Assembly (NCBI GenBank): GCA_003049465.1
Contig: PYSS01000185.1
Span: forward strand, 4,407-47,630
DNA length: 43,224 nt
Reading direction: 5' to 3'
DNA from: Magnaporthiopsis rhizophila
Taxonomy: Eukaryota > Ascomycota > Sordariomycetes > Magnaporthales > Magnaporthaceae
In this document: positions 11,383 through 23,916 of the stretch, in pieces
Position numbering within the stretch: position 1 is the stretch's first letter
Layout of the letters: every line of letters starts with the position of its first letter
Translations under genes and position numbers: made by a program
The notes under the pieces: model-generated
Seen by the model: the letters and a program-made list of their open reading frames with translations, nothing else
What the model was told of the DNA's origin: nothing
Database searches by the model: none

Positions 11383-13363
11383 TCAGTGGAACTGATCCTC
11401 GGTCACGCCCTTGCCCATCGCCGCTGTGCTGCTGACACCGCCCGTGACCATCTTCTGCAGCTCGTCCACGTACGCAGCACCGCTCCATTTCTGGTGTTTG
11501 ACCACGTCCACGCCCAGCTCCATCTCAGGCTCCTGCACGAGCTCGCCGTACGCCCGCATGCCCACCTCGGAGTAGGCCCGCGCGAACCGGTCGCTGATCA
11601 GGGCCGTCGTGTGCAGGCCCGCGAGAGTGATGAACTGCCAGCAGTAGCCTAGCGACGCCAACCGTCGGATGTACGTCTCCTGCTCGTCGCGCGGCATGGC
11701 CGTCTTCCAGTTGAAGGAGGGTGAGAGGTTGTATGCCAGTCTGTTTTTGTGTAAGAGCAGCAGCCGTTAGTTACCCGTCTCGGTTTTCATCGAATGCGCA
11801 TAACAAAGACAAACAACTCACTTCTGCTCCGGCCACACAGCGTGCACGCCATCCGCAAACTCCTTCGCCTGCTTAAAGTCGGGCAGTTTGCTCTCCATCC
11901 AGATGGCGTCGGCGTACGGGGCATACGCAATGGCCCGGTTGATGGCGCAGTCGCACCCGCCCTGTAAGCGGAAGTAGCCCTCGCGCGTGCGGGGGGCGTC
12001 CCAGTCGAAGAAGATGTCTCCCGCCCCCATCTCGCGCGCGATCGCCCGCGCCTCGGCGTTGCCCTTACCCTTGGCCGCCTTGCGGTACTGCTGCTCCTGC
12101 GAGCCTTTGCCCTTTGCCCGCAGCGCCTCGGCCACGGCGTCGTCGAAGCGCTTGAGCCCGGCCTTGGACAGCCACTCGTCCTCGATGGCCTGCAGCTGGT
12201 CGCCCGTCTTGCCCGCCCGCTCGCCCGCCGCCATAAGTTCGCTCAGCGGCTGCAGCTGGGGGTTTGTCGTGCCCAGGATGAAGGCGTGGTCGCGCGGGTC
12301 GATGTTGGTCGAGATCAGCGTGGCTGCTTCGGCGTCCGTCCTGGCGATGGCGAGGAGGTCGACGCCTGGATTTAAGCCCCCGCATTACTGTCAGCACAGA
12401 ACCAATAATTTGGGGCTGCAAGAAAAACATACCCATGATATCAGCCTGCGCTCGGATGGCAACAAGGCGGTTGATGTGCTCGCTGATGGGCACCAGAACC
12501 TTTCCGGCCATGTGGCCGCACTTCTTGGTCCCGGGCGCCTGGTCCTCGATGTGGATGCCGGCGGCGCCCTTCTCGACAAAGAGCTTGGTCAGCTTCATGA
12601 CGGCCGTCAGTCCACCGTGGCCCGTGTCGGCGTCGGCTATGATGGGCCGCAGGTAGTCGATGTTGGCCATGTTGGCCCGCTGCGGCTTGGGCACCGACAG
12701 CCGCTCGCTGCGCTGCTTGCGGTCATGGAAGAGCTGCGCCATGAACAGGTGCGCCACCTTGTTCGGGACCGTTGTCTGCGGTTTGTGTTTGATGCCGGGT
12801 CAGTCCGCCAAGTTCGCCTGTGAAGCATGCTGCAAAAGGTATCTGTCCCATGCTCTGGAATCTAGAGTCTGCTCACATAGGGGTAGTCTGCCAGATCCGG
12901 GCCGGGCTCGTCCGAGGCGGACGCGGTCGAGGACGACTGCCATCCCGATACGTAGACAGTATCCAGGTATTTTGCCATTTGGGTCACCATGGTCGGCTCC
13001 AGACAACCGTAGGTGTAACTAGCATCTCGGTTCTGCGCGACAAGCACATGTTCTCAAGTCAGTCGCCAAGCCGCTCCGGCTAGACTAGGCCTATGACTGG
13101 CCGGGGGAAAACAGCTTGCTGCTGCTGCGCACCTTGAAGCGACCCTCGAGGATCCCCCACAGCTTCTTGGCCTGTGCGTTGCTGGCATAGTCGACCTTGA
13201 GGTTCCCCCGCTTGGACACGATCTGCTCGGCCGTGAAGGGCCTCTTGGTGTACCTCCAGCGCGGGTCGTTCCACCACTTCTTGACCTCGGCCACCTCGCG
13301 GGCAAAGATGTCGTCCTCTTGGTTCGGGTCCACCGAGGGGTTCACCATATTCTTGGACGCCAT
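11383..13363 (-). CDS. icl1: Isocitrate lyase (glyoxylate cycle)
   Basis: Five exons are inferred: 13363-13133, 13032-12877, 12775-12433, 12365-11822 and 11740-11383. They join to 543 residues, the usual length for fungal isocitrate lyase. The enzyme cleaves isocitrate to succinate and glyoxylate, allowing growth on acetate, fatty acids or ethanol. The N terminus has the conserved 'KRPFTAEQIVSKRGNLK' block. The active-site loop with its catalytic cysteine is seen as 'GTKKCGHMAGK', preceded by 'GAAGIHIEDQAPG'. The C-terminal part has 'LAYNLSPSFNWKTAMPRDEQ' and 'TGGVSSTAAMGKGVTEDQF'. There is no mitochondrial presequence, which argues against the paralogous methylisocitrate lyase. It ends in Phe-His with no SKL-type peroxisomal signal, as in some other filamentous fungi. 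The gene is probably glucose-repressed, but no regulatory site stands out above chance. Confidence 0.96.
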
Positions 13364-13518
13364 CTTGCTGGTGGACGGGCAGGAATGTTCCTGGGGCGAG
13401 TGTCAAGGGAGGAGGAAGCTTTGGTGTTGGTAAGTCAGGGATAGGGGTAACTTAAGATGGGGGAAAGAAAGACATAATCTTCTTGACTGACAAGATAATC
13501 CGAGAACAAAGAAATGGA

Positions 13519-13580
<62 letters not shown>

Positions 13581-15296
13581 AAAAGGAAAAAAAGGGGGGT
13601 CATGCAATGGACGAGCTCGAAATCGACGACCTAGACCAGTTGATTTGTCTTCACTCGGGTACGAGATCCAAGAAAACTCGCGAAAAGGACATGCTGTCAT
13701 ANAGACACTAACCTAGATACGGAGGGTTCGAGCTCGGGTTGCGCGTGTACCTAGGCCGACTTCATGCCGATCGCATGCCGCACCTAGCTTGTGACGACGA
13801 CGGCCGCCTCCTCCTTACCCCAGGCCTCCCAGGAACGGTTTCCTCGGGAAGGGGGAAAGGGTGTGGGGAGGGGTTCGGTTGGGTGGTCCGGAAGCTCGTC
13901 GGAAGACATCGGGCTAGCGGCTGTTTCGTCTCGGCCCTGCCTTCTCTCCCTCAGCTGTTCCGCCTAGGCTGAGGTCACAGTGTAAGGTACTTTTGCGTGG
14001 GATTGACCTTGGTTGGTACATGTGCCCAATCCCTGGCAGTGAGCGAACTGACAGCAGGGTGTGGGGCTTTGTTTTTTTTTTTGTCTTACTTGGAAATGCC
14101 ACCAAACCCAATTGCACCTTGTATCCTTTGTGACGAAAGCTACCGTAAGCTGGGGAAGAGGATATGGTAGATAGCAAGTAAGGAAGGCAGAAAAAGTAAA
14201 ATAAAATAAAAGCCGTACTGTGAAGCTGGACTGAACTGCTAATGCAGGCCTGGCATATCGCTAGCAAGACCCGGGTGGGGTTGTTTATGCCACTTGCCAT
14301 CGGCATTGCCCAGACCGCGGGATGAACATTCCAAGTTCAAAAAAAAAGTCATGTCTCGGCTTGAAGGGATGGAAGCTACCGATCAGCCTCACGCAACATT
14401 GGCCATCGTCATCCCTCCCCACCTACCTGCCCAGAAACAACCCCCCCATGTTTACCGAACGCCGGTTTCGCCCCGAAGCATTTTCATCTTGTGTGCTTGC
14501 CTGCTCGCGTGCCTGCCTCACCGATTGGTATTGCCCAAATACCCGCCCGTAGAAGATAGGGCCTGCAATTGAGGACCCGACATTAAAAGGCGTTTTAATC
14601 AGCTGCCCGTGTAACGCATCTCTTCCTCGAATCCGGTTCAATGGCTGTTCGCGGATACCCACGGCAGACGTCACATTGAGCAGCATGTGAAAAGACTGCC
14701 CTGCGTCATACCAAAGCGCAGGGGAAACAAAAGGTCGGGTGGCACGAGCATGTGCCGGTCATACGGCTCCTTTACCCCACACCACGGGAACCGGCCACCA
14801 ATGACAGCTTGGCCCTGCTGCCGAATTGGGCAATCCCATTGCCTCGGTTTAATCCTTTGTCGGTAACCTTTTAGTCCCTGAATGAAAGCCTGTTCGGTCA
14901 CATGCGACCCGGCCAAAGCACCAGGCCGAGCCGGAGAAACGGGAGGTGGCACAAGTGATCACTGGCCGTGGCTGTTGTCACAAGGTTTAGATATTCATAT
15001 TAAGATATAGCATGGCCTGGCTTCTGTTCTATCTAGGCTATGTGACGGCAGGCCCCGAGCTGTGCGTCCGTCCCAAAACCTCATCATCTGTCTGCTTTGG
15101 CCAGGGGTCAAAAAAATAAATGGCATAGAAAAAAAGGGTAGCAAACTCCTCTACTGCCTCATTTGCAAGCCATACCCGTCAAACCAAGCCCATGATGCGC
15201 CCTCTACGAAATGCCTATGGAACAGCAAAAAAGACACAGACAATCTGATCCGTTTCATGCTTTTGAGATAAAGAAGAATCGACAAAGTCTCGTCCA
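13364..15296. other. Non-coding region upstream of isocitrate lyase
   Basis: This lies between the isocitrate lyase start (transcribed leftward) and the trehalase 3' end, so it should hold the isocitrate lyase promoter and the trehalase 3' UTR. It contains a poly-A/G tract (13522-13600) and a single-N gap at 13702. Open frames are short and of poor quality. No RNA gene was seen. Confidence 0.6.
13522..13600. repeat. Poly-A tract with G interruptions
   Basis: A run from 13522 broken by G at 13568 and GG at 13585-13586, ending in seven G. An N gap follows 102 bases on, at 13702. It lies about 160 bp upstream of the isocitrate lyase start codon, where promoter or leader sequence is expected. 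Confidence 0.85.
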
Positions 15297-17945
15297 TTAC
15301 TCCATGTCCGCAAGAGCCCGGCTGCGGTTGTCCTCAACGGCCTTGATGAAGGTGTCATAGGGGGTGAGTGTGCCTAGGGCCCGACGCATGTGGGCGTTGA
15401 TGATCTGGAGACCGTAGATGTAGCTGGCGTTGACCCAGCCAAATCTGATGATGGCAATGGCGCGTCAGTAACGGAAAACGATGGCAAGGAAATACGGCCA
15501 GTAAAAAGACGATAGCACTTACCCTTCCTTGGCAACGCCCTTGAAGTCCAGGCCCTGGTTGCCGTACTCGGCGTCGACGCGGTGCGGATCAACCGGCCGC
15601 GTCACGTCGTACTTCTCCACCACCACGCCGTTGAAGTCGCTGAAGGCCTTGGTAATCATGAAGAGCCACTTGTACGCAAGCCGCTCGGCCTCCTCGGTGA
15701 AGCTGTAGCGGTACAGTCCGGTCCACGCGAGCATTTGCTGCGGAGCCCAGCCGTAGGGGTAGTCCCACTGCCGGTTGGGCCGCTCCAGTCCTATCTGGCC
15801 GCGAGACTCCTCCGTGCCGGACAGCAGGCCGCCGTACGCCTCAAACTTGGGCAACGCCTTGGTCACCATGAGCGCAGCCTGCTTCGGGCTGGCCACGCCT
15901 GCCCACAGCGCCCAGAATGTCGTGCAGCTCTCGTACGTGCACTGTTGGCGCTTAACTGTGTCGTAGTCAAAGTACATGCCCTCCTTCTCGTTCCAGAGGT
16001 ACTTGTCGATGGCGAGCTTGCGCCGCTTCGACCGCCGGTCCCAGATGGCCGACGACTCCACCTGGCCCGGCTGGAGAGTTCCGACGCAGTACTCGGCGGG
16101 GATCACGAGCTTGTCCCCGAACACGGTGCGGATGGTGCGCGCAATGTCCGTCTCGTACTTGAAGAGCAGCGTGTTGAGATCGACCGTGGCCAGGTTGGCA
16201 CACACACGCTCAAAACGGTATGTGGTGTCGTGGCCCGACTCACGCACGGCACGGTCGTGCATGAAGTACTCATCGAGTTCGGGCTCCTTGATGCGGCCCT
16301 TGTTGTACGCATCGACGAACTCCTCAAAAGCCACGCCGTGCTTCTCGGCGTACGGCTCCAGGATGTGCACAAAGTGGTCGGCTTCCGTCTCAGGCGGCAC
16401 GCCGAGGCCCTCGGGCCGGTACCGCGACAGGCCCGTGACGGGGTCCAGGCGCGGCTCGGCAACCCAGACGCTGTGGTACTCCTTGATAGCAGCGAGGATG
16501 GCGGTGCGGAGGAACTCGATCGCATCGGGCTCGTGCTTGATCTTGTCGTAGACGCGCAGGGCCATGTCGGTGAGGAAGGGCGGCTGAGATCGGCAGAGGT
16601 AGTAGGAACGCGTGGCGTTGAGGATCTTTCCGTAGTGCTTGATGCAGAAGCAGAAGTTGAGCACCATTGACTTGGCCAGGTGAACCTTGTCATTAACCAG
16701 GAGACCCAGAGATTCCATGTAGCTGTCCCATCCGTACAGCTCGTTGAAGCGACCACCGGGCACGACGAAAGGGCGACCCGACAGGACGGTCTCGCCCGTC
16801 TTTGGGTCAATCGTCTCCTCCATGTCGACAGCCAGAAGACCTGGCTTGGCGTTCATGTCGCGCACGATCTCGGGCGTGATCTTCTCGGGAAGAAGCTGCA
16901 CATCAAGCCGGATCTCGGGCCGCTGCTCGGCCAGCTTGGTGTAGTAGGCGAGCTGCTCGGGGGCACCCCTGGGGACGTAGATGCGAGGACGCGGGTCATC
17001 AGTCCAGTCCTTGGGGTCTCGGGCGGCGATCTCGATGCTGGAGGCGTCGATGCGGCGGGTCAGGGCGTCCCAGAAGTGGTCGCGGATCAGCCTCGACAAG
17101 CGGTTGACAGGGTTCTCGTTCAGGCGTGCCTCGTCCAGAATGACCTGCTTCCGGCCGTACTCCTTGGCAAGCGAGAGTTCCTGGAGCAGGTTGGAGAGCA
17201 TGTAGGTTCCACGGATGTCGAAGCGGTTGTGGCCGTTGGAGGCCGCGGTTCGCAGGGTCAGGACCTGGGCGGATGGAGACGGGCTACGGTCAGTCGCTTT
17301 GTGCAATATACCCCCACAAGACACGACACGAGCTAGACATGTAGCACCAGGCGCGGCGTGGCGGGCGGGGCAACATGCAGGGAACCGGAGGGAGGGGCTG
17401 GGTGCAGGCAATGCCATACCTTGGGACCATTGTCCTCGATGGTGATTTGCATGTTACCATCGGTGTCCTCCTGTGACTGCAAGCTCTCGAGGGTCGGCTC
17501 CACTTGGATCAGGAACCGGCGGTTGGTGCTGGCCTCGTCTGGGGTGGCGGTTAGTGCGACGGTTAGGGGATTGTTTAGTTGGGGGCGAAGAGCAGCTCAG
17601 ATGGGTTAGATGGACGGCTCGGCTGGGCGCTTACCGTGGCTGCCTCGTCGGAAGGGCTCCTTGAGGCCCAGACGCTCCATCTGCTTCATCAAGCCATTCT
17701 GTGGCACAGAGGGCGATGTGGTCAGTCATAAGGCGTGCAAATAGCTGCCTGGTATGGCGAGAAACACGTACCTGGGAGTAGGTTCGGGTCCTCGGGCCGC
17801 TCCGCAGGTTGACATGGCGCTCGTCCGAAGTGTAGTACGTCTTTGCGTCGTCAAAGACATTGTGATCGTCCATCGAGCCGCGGGAGCGACCGCCAGAATG
17901 CGGCTGCGAGCCCGTGGCCGAGGAGAGGGGGGTCTGGTTGGGCAT
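15297..17945 (-). CDS. Neutral (cAMP/Ca2+-regulated) trehalase
   Basis: Five exons are inferred: 17945-17772, 17698-17635, 17538-17420, 17264-15523 and 15444-15297. The frame-consistent product has 748 residues, as expected for fungal neutral trehalases (GH37). The cytosolic enzyme hydrolyses trehalose to two glucose. Both family signatures are present: 'PGGRFNELYGWDSYMESLG' near residue 285 and 'QWDYPYGWAPQQMLAW' near 615. The N-terminal regulatory region has a protein kinase A consensus (RRGS, Ser78), a second basic-Ser site (RSRGS, Ser24) and a calcium-binding-type loop (DTDGNMQITIED, from Asp104). These are the features that make the neutral enzyme respond to cAMP and Ca2+. There is no signal peptide, which excludes the acid trehalase class. 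The three short 5' exons carry the regulatory region, and one large exon carries most of the catalytic domain. The gene is divergent from the SLC12 transporter. Confidence 0.96.
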
Positions 17946-19915
17946 GTCGTCGACAGGCCGAGGCCAGAAAGACTGTGCAACTGCCGGTCGTTGTCGTCCT
18001 TGGTGGTGGTGGTGGAGTTGAAGATGGTGGGGGGTTTCAAGCTAGATGAGCTGGGGTGGTATTGAGCGGCACAAAGGAGCCCAAGGGTCCTAGGTGGGTG
18101 AGTGGCAGCTCTTTGGTCTGTCTTGATGTCTCTGCCCACAGGTTCAGGTCTCAAATTGGAAAGCGATTGATGGTCAAGTCAGGAGAAAAAGGCGAATCCA
18201 GGATCAGGTAAGATACCAGGCTATAGATACCGATGGATAGAGCAGATTTCTGCAAACTGTCGGGGTCGTGCAAGGGATTCTGGAAGTGGAAGGACTCTAA
18301 TGTAACGGGGATCTGGAGAATTGCAGGGAGCGCGGGACGCGGGGACTGGAAATTGAATCGTGAGCCCCAATCAATGGCCGCTGCTGGTCCTCAACGATTC
18401 CCGGTGTGCGCGGGAGGTGCCACCCACCTATGCCAGGGGGCAGCTTCCGGCAGCGGAGTTGCCAAATGAACCTCAATGATTAGCCGATTCTGGCTAGGGC
18501 GCATGGGGGTTCAGTTGTCTGCCTGTGCTCTGCCGGGAGAAGGAAGCATGGGGGCACAGAAATTAGAGGTCACGCGGGCTGAAGAAAATGAAGGCGAGAC
18601 GGGAAGAGCGGGAAGGAGAAATGCAAAAACACCGCAACCAGCCAGGGCAGGGCAAGTGGCGTTTTGATAGAGAGCGATTTTTCTTTCCGTCTACAGATAT
18701 TCACATCGTTGATATGACCGCATAAGAGTGGGCAGAAGCCCAGTGCTAGAGATAGGCACCTAGTTCCCGCCGCCTATTTTGGTGGACTTGGTCCCAGTCT
18801 TGCTGGTTCGGTTGGACTACGATGGAGAACCTGCCCCTGCCCAGTATCCCCACATGCCTTGCTTTCGACGGGTCCGTCCAAGACGCAGGCGCAGGTCGAA
18901 GCTTACTGTATTGAAGATGGATCTGGTGGACTGCTGCGTCGCGCCTGCGTGCGATATAGTTTGCATAACGTCGTGCATGTCTGGCCCGTGACTGTGGAGC
19001 GTTTCTCCCCGGCTCCTGCGGCAAGTATCACCAGCGTCAGTACGTAATACGTACTGGCATCAAGTATGCAGACTGGCAAGTGTACCCCAAGCCGAGGCAA
19101 CACGGCTCAACAAGTACAGCCCCGAGCACAGACAGACGCCCGCCAATGCCAATGGCTGGCCAAGACTGATGGCTTACCCCACGCGCTTGGATGTTGGTTC
19201 TCGTTGCAGCAGCGTTTGTCACTGTCTGGCGTCATGGGTCAGTTTCGGGCGCATTGGATCGAATCTTCAGGACACAACGTCAAAGGTGGTGTGCACGACA
19301 GGGCTGTTTTCTTTTTGTACGCATGCATTCAGTGGCCGGATGCAAGACAGCTGAGCAGCCCCAAAATCAGCACTGATTGCTCAGCTCCGCACTGCGCCGA
19401 TGACGTACCGTGCCCCTCGCTTTCTGGAGCTTTGCCTCAATCCGACGCTGGGTAGCTTCATTGCCAAGCAGGGAAAACCTCGTGAAACATCCACTCCTAG
19501 ATAGGTGGTCTCAGGGTCCCTGTTCTCTTAGCGTCTCGTCTTTCTCAACGGCGGTGTGTGTGCTCACGCTTGGTCCCTTCTAAATTGCCAGAACAAGAAG
19601 CCTAGAAGCGACAGCATTGGCGTACCAGACAGACTCTGGTCGTCTCGAACGCCGTGTCGCCCTACCTCGGTCTTGCGAGTCGTGCAGCAAAAATACACAC
19701 GGCTGGTGTCGCGACCTGGCACAGACAGAACTGCGCCACCATCAATCTCCAATTTGATCCTCAACTCCAAGACCCTCGACGTCTCTAGGCCATGCATCTA
19801 TATCCCCTGTCCACATAACCAGAGTGGCCGGCCTCCTCGCCCTGTCCCGCGGCTCTGTGGGCCGTCTCCCCGGACTGGGCCTGGGCTGGACTCCCACCAC
19901 CACCCATCATCCATC
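17946..19915. other. Divergent intergenic region, trehalase / SLC12 transporter
   Basis: Nearly 2 kb between two outward-facing start codons, so both promoters should lie here. I found no supported gene. The clearest structure is an inverted repeat at 19038-19056. Frames of 60-140 codons on both strands look random. Confidence 0.55.
19038..19056. promoter_or_regulatory. Inverted repeat CAGTACGT-AAT-ACGTACTG
   Basis: Two perfectly complementary 8-base arms are separated by 3 bases, and each holds a TACGT core. The site is in the divergent region, about 0.86 kb upstream of the SLC12 gene and 1.1 kb upstream of trehalase. The layout fits a dimeric transcription factor site, but a short palindrome can arise by chance in 2 kb. 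Confidence 0.35.
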
Positions 19916-22900
19916 ATGCCGAACACTACCCCAAAAGCCGCCGCCATGGATCCTGCCAGGGGTCAGAACAAGCTGGGCGTCACCTCGGGTGTTTACATCC
20001 CTGTGTGCCTGAACATCCTGAGCATTCTCATGTTCCTGAGGTTTGGTCTTATCCTGGGCCGCATTGGCCTGCTGGGAATGCTCGGTAAGTTGCATATGCA
20101 TCTGCAACATATCTGTGCCCCGTCTCGTCAGTCCCCTTGGCGAATCGGCTTTGGCTGATGTTGGGCTTACAGGACTCCTCGTGCTCTCCTACGCCGTCGA
20201 CTTGTTGACGACGCTGTCTCTGTCGGCTGTCGCTTCCAACGGCGAGGTCAAGGGCGGTGGCGCCTATTTCCTGATTTCGAGGTCCTTGGGGCCCGAGTTT
20301 GGCGGCTCCATCGGGATCCTGTTCTACCTCTCCCAGGTCCTCAACACGGCCCTAAACGTGGTCGGCCTGATCGACTGCCTGAAGCTCTACTTCACCGCCC
20401 TGATCCCCGATGGCTACTGGTCGTCCTACCTCCTCGAGACGGGGGCCCTGCTCCTCTGCACCGCCATGTGTCTGGCTGGCAGCGGCATATTTGCAAAGGC
20501 CAGCAACGCCTTACTCGTCGTCCTCACAGTCGCCATCTTGAGTATCCCGCTTTCCGCTGTCGCGGTGCGGCCCTTTGTCGACCCGGGTCGCGGCGTCGAG
20601 TTCACGGGGCTCAGCTTGGCCACGCTGAGCGGCAACCTGTGGCCCGCAGCAACCCGCTCCGGTACTCGATCGAGCGCTTTCGGCATGTTCAGGGATCTGT
20701 TTGGCATCCTCTTCCCCGCCACCTCGGGCATCTTTGCCGGCGCCTCCATGTCTGGCGACCTGCGGAATCCCAGCAAAGCCATTCCGTCTGGCACCTTGTG
20801 GGCCATGCTCACGACGCTCCTCGCATATGTGCTGGTTATACTGTCCTTGGCCGCGAGCACCACCCACGCCTCACTCCTGCAGGACGCCAACATCATACAG
20901 ACCACCAATCTGTGGGCACCTATAATCCTGGCCGGCGAGTGCGCCACCACCTTCTTCTCCGCTCTGATGGGCCTTATCGGCTCGGCCAAGCTCATGCAGG
21001 CTCTGGCGAGAGATAAGCTGGTCCCTGGCCTGTCTGTCTTTGGCCTGGGCACTCGGAAGGCTGACGAGCCCCTTCTTGCCATTTTCCTTACCTACGCGCT
21101 CGCCCAGGTGTCTCTGTTTGCCAACCTCAACCAGATCGCTACCTTGATTGCCATGGGCTACCAGGTATGACCTGCCTTGCAGTCTTGAGACCGATCAAGG
21201 GTAGAAATTGCGCTGGGAGTACTAACACGAATGGGACAGATGACTTTCTTCGTCATGAATCTGGCCTGCTTCCTGCTCAAGATAGGTTCGGCTCCAAACT
21301 TCAGGCCAGGTGAGAATTGGTCCCATACTGTATGGCATCCTTTGATCTGTACGGAATGCTGAGATATGGACGCCCACGTACGCAGCCTTCAAATTCTTCA
21401 GCTGGCACACAGCATTCGCCGGGAGCATCACGTCGGCCGGCGCCATGTTCTTTATAGACGAGACGTATGCGACCTCGGCCGTGTGTCTTCTGGTCTTTCT
21501 CTTCCTGCTCATTCATTACCTGAGTCCCCCAAAGCACTGGGGCGATGTGTCGCAAAACTTGATTTACCACCAGGTCCGGAAATACCTGCTCCGTCTCAAG
21601 CCGGAGCACATCAAGTTCTGGCGGCCGCAGATCATCCTTCTTGTCGACGATCCCCGGCGACAAACCAGGCTTATCCAGTTCTGTAATTCCATGAAGAAGG
21701 GGGCTCTCTATATCCTGGGCCACGTCATCGTCACGGACGACTTTGAATCTGGCGTCCAAGAAGCCAAACTTCAGCAGTCGGCCTGGACCCGGTACATATC
21801 CGAATACTCCAGGATCAAGGCTTTTGTGCAGCTCAACATGTCGCCGAGCATCATCTGGGGCGTGCGAAATCTGATCCTGTCGGCGGGGCTGGGCGGCATG
21901 AGGCCCAACATTGCCGTTTTGGGACTCTACAACATGGACGAGCTGCGGAGGTTGCGGCCGCGAGGCAGTATCCCCGAAGCGCCGAGGTCCCGCCCGGCCT
22001 CGGCAACACGAAAGACTTCGGATAACGGAAAGAGCAGTTCTGCCCGACGGCAGAGGCGGCGCGGTGACACAATGGCACGGCTGTTGGAGTCGGAGCTGCC
22101 CACGGATGTGATCAGGACCGAAGAGAGAATGTCTCCAACAAGCTACCTCACTATTCTCGAGGATCTAGCTCTGCGATACAGACTCAACGTTGCCGTAGGA
22201 AAGGGGTTCAGCCAGCTAGAGACTCCACGACGGAACGGAGGAAACTCGAAAAAGTACATAGACCTTTGGCCTATCCAGATGTCGGCCCAGGTTCAGGCGG
22301 ATGGCAAGAACGTGGTCACGTCCAACTTTGACACATACACACTGATCCTGCAGCTCGGTTACATCCTTCATACTGTGCCTGCCTGGAAACGCGTCTTCCA
22401 ACTTCGCCTGATGGTTTTTGTGGAATACGAGGACGAGGTCGAGGAGGAACGACAGCGCGTTGCGGCACTGCTTGAGAAGTTGAGGATAGACGCCGAGATC
22501 CACGCCTTCTCCCTGGCTTCCGGAGCGTTGACTACTTATGAGGCTATAGTTCATGGGAACTACAAGGATTCCTTCATTGAAGGCTCCTTGGACGAGACGC
22601 TGAAGGGAGAGTGGTGGGACGACCTCAAGGCGCAGCGAACATCAGGAGCCAGCCAGCCTGTAGGGTTCGAGGGAAGCAAGGCCGCAGAGGCTTCCCGAAG
22701 GTATCCTAGCGCAGCCTTCCTCGCACTGGCGGACAGCCCCAAGAGACACAGCGTCTCTTACACCGGCCGGATGGGCTTCAGCATGGGAATGCACGCCCAA
22801 AACCTGCCGCGGGGCGTGTTCGATATCGGCCCGGCCAACGTTGGCGACAGCGACGGCAGCGACGACTCCGATGGCGACTACACGGATCCCGATTTTAATG

Positions 22901-23916
22901 ATGTGGAGAGCGCAGCGAGCGAGACGGATCTATTCGGCTTCAACCCTTCTAGGAGGCCGCTCCTAGGCGAGGCCTCCCGAAGGAAAAGCCACGGAGATGC
23001 TTTGATACGAGTTTCGACGTCTCAGACGAAGCGCCTACCCGAGAACGAGCCTCTTATATCTCGGGCACCGCGAAGAGGCTCTTACGGCACCGTTCTAGCA
23101 TCGTCGTCGTCGGCCAACACAGCCAAGGCCGCTCAAGAAAGTGCCCGCCTCGGCCGCCAGGCCTCAAGCCCCCGAAACGTGCCCGAGATTGGATCGGTTC
23201 GGTCGCCGAACCCGATGCGATCCTCTACCATGCCTGCTTTGCAAACCGCAGCTAACGAGGAAACATCTGGGAGGCCTCCACTGCCAAGAGCCCAGTCATC
23301 GATACCGGCGCCGTCGGCATCAACTATGCTCCATCCCACGAGCCCCGACGAGCCGCGGCCGCCCGTGCGTCCGGCTTTCTCAAGAGCAAACTCGTCGAAT
23401 CGCTTCACAAGCTCGCTGGTGCCAGAGACAAAAATCATCGACGCGGGGGGTGCGGCAGGGAGAAGCATCACATTCGCCGTGCCGGAGAGCCTGCCGGACG
23501 ATGCCCAAGCCCCGACGCTTGGATACAGCGAGGCTTCAGCGACAGGGGCAGCGAGCGATGTCCGTATCGACATACCGGAGCTGGTGGCGACGACACAGTC
23601 GGGCCATCATCGACGGGTCCCATCCGGGAGCCACTCCATCCAGGAAAGCGGCCAGTCATCTCCGGGCGGAGCACTGAAATTGTCCTTCAACGATCTCCCT
23701 TGCCGTGCCCAGCATCTCATCATCAACGAGCTTATGCAGCAGAACAGCAGCGACACTGTTGTGCTGTTCACGACTTTGCCCATTCCTGAGGAGGGAACAT
23801 ACGAGAGCGAGGAGGCTAGCATCGAGTATCTTTCCGCGGTTGAGATATTATGTCACGAGCTGCCGCCGACCCTGATGGTTCTGAGCAATAACATGACGGT
23901 TACGGTCAGCTTGTGA
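19916..23916 (+). CDS. Cation-chloride cotransporter, SLC12 family (Vhc1-like)
   Basis: Four exons are inferred: 19916-20084, 20173-21164, 21240-21309 and 21386-23916. They join to 1253 residues. The transmembrane core spans about residues 25-470, starting at 'GVYIPVCLNILSILMFLRFG'. It has the SLC12 signature 'GGGAYFLISRSLGPEFGGSI' and the late-core 'NFRPAFKFFSWHTA'. The cytosolic domain carries 'LSAGLGGMRPNIAVLGLY' near residue 580, typical of the SLC12 C-terminal domain. A Ser/Arg/Pro-rich segment of several hundred residues (about 640-1175) looks disordered. The protein ends in an ordered block starting 'DLPCRAQHLIINELM'. The yeast relative is a vacuolar K+/Cl- cotransporter, so a vacuolar membrane role is inferred. 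The start at 19916 leaves a short tail before the first helix. The Met at 19946 is an alternative. The open frame extends further upstream but loses family similarity. Confidence 0.93.

Noticed and set aside
13720..13745. GGTTCGAGCTC, resembling a tRNA B box
   Set aside because: The flanking bases do not form a T-arm stem, and no A box or acceptor stem is present at the right distance.
13391..14281. Several CreA-type motifs (SYGGRG) upstream of isocitrate lyase
   Set aside because: Glucose repression is expected for this gene, but this degenerate 6-mer occurs about once per 256 bp on both strands by chance, and the count here is not above that.
15582..16670. Plus-strand frame of 362 codons
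   Set aside because: It is the antisense of the large trehalase exon, which carries both family signatures. The frame is a by-product of GC-rich codon bias.
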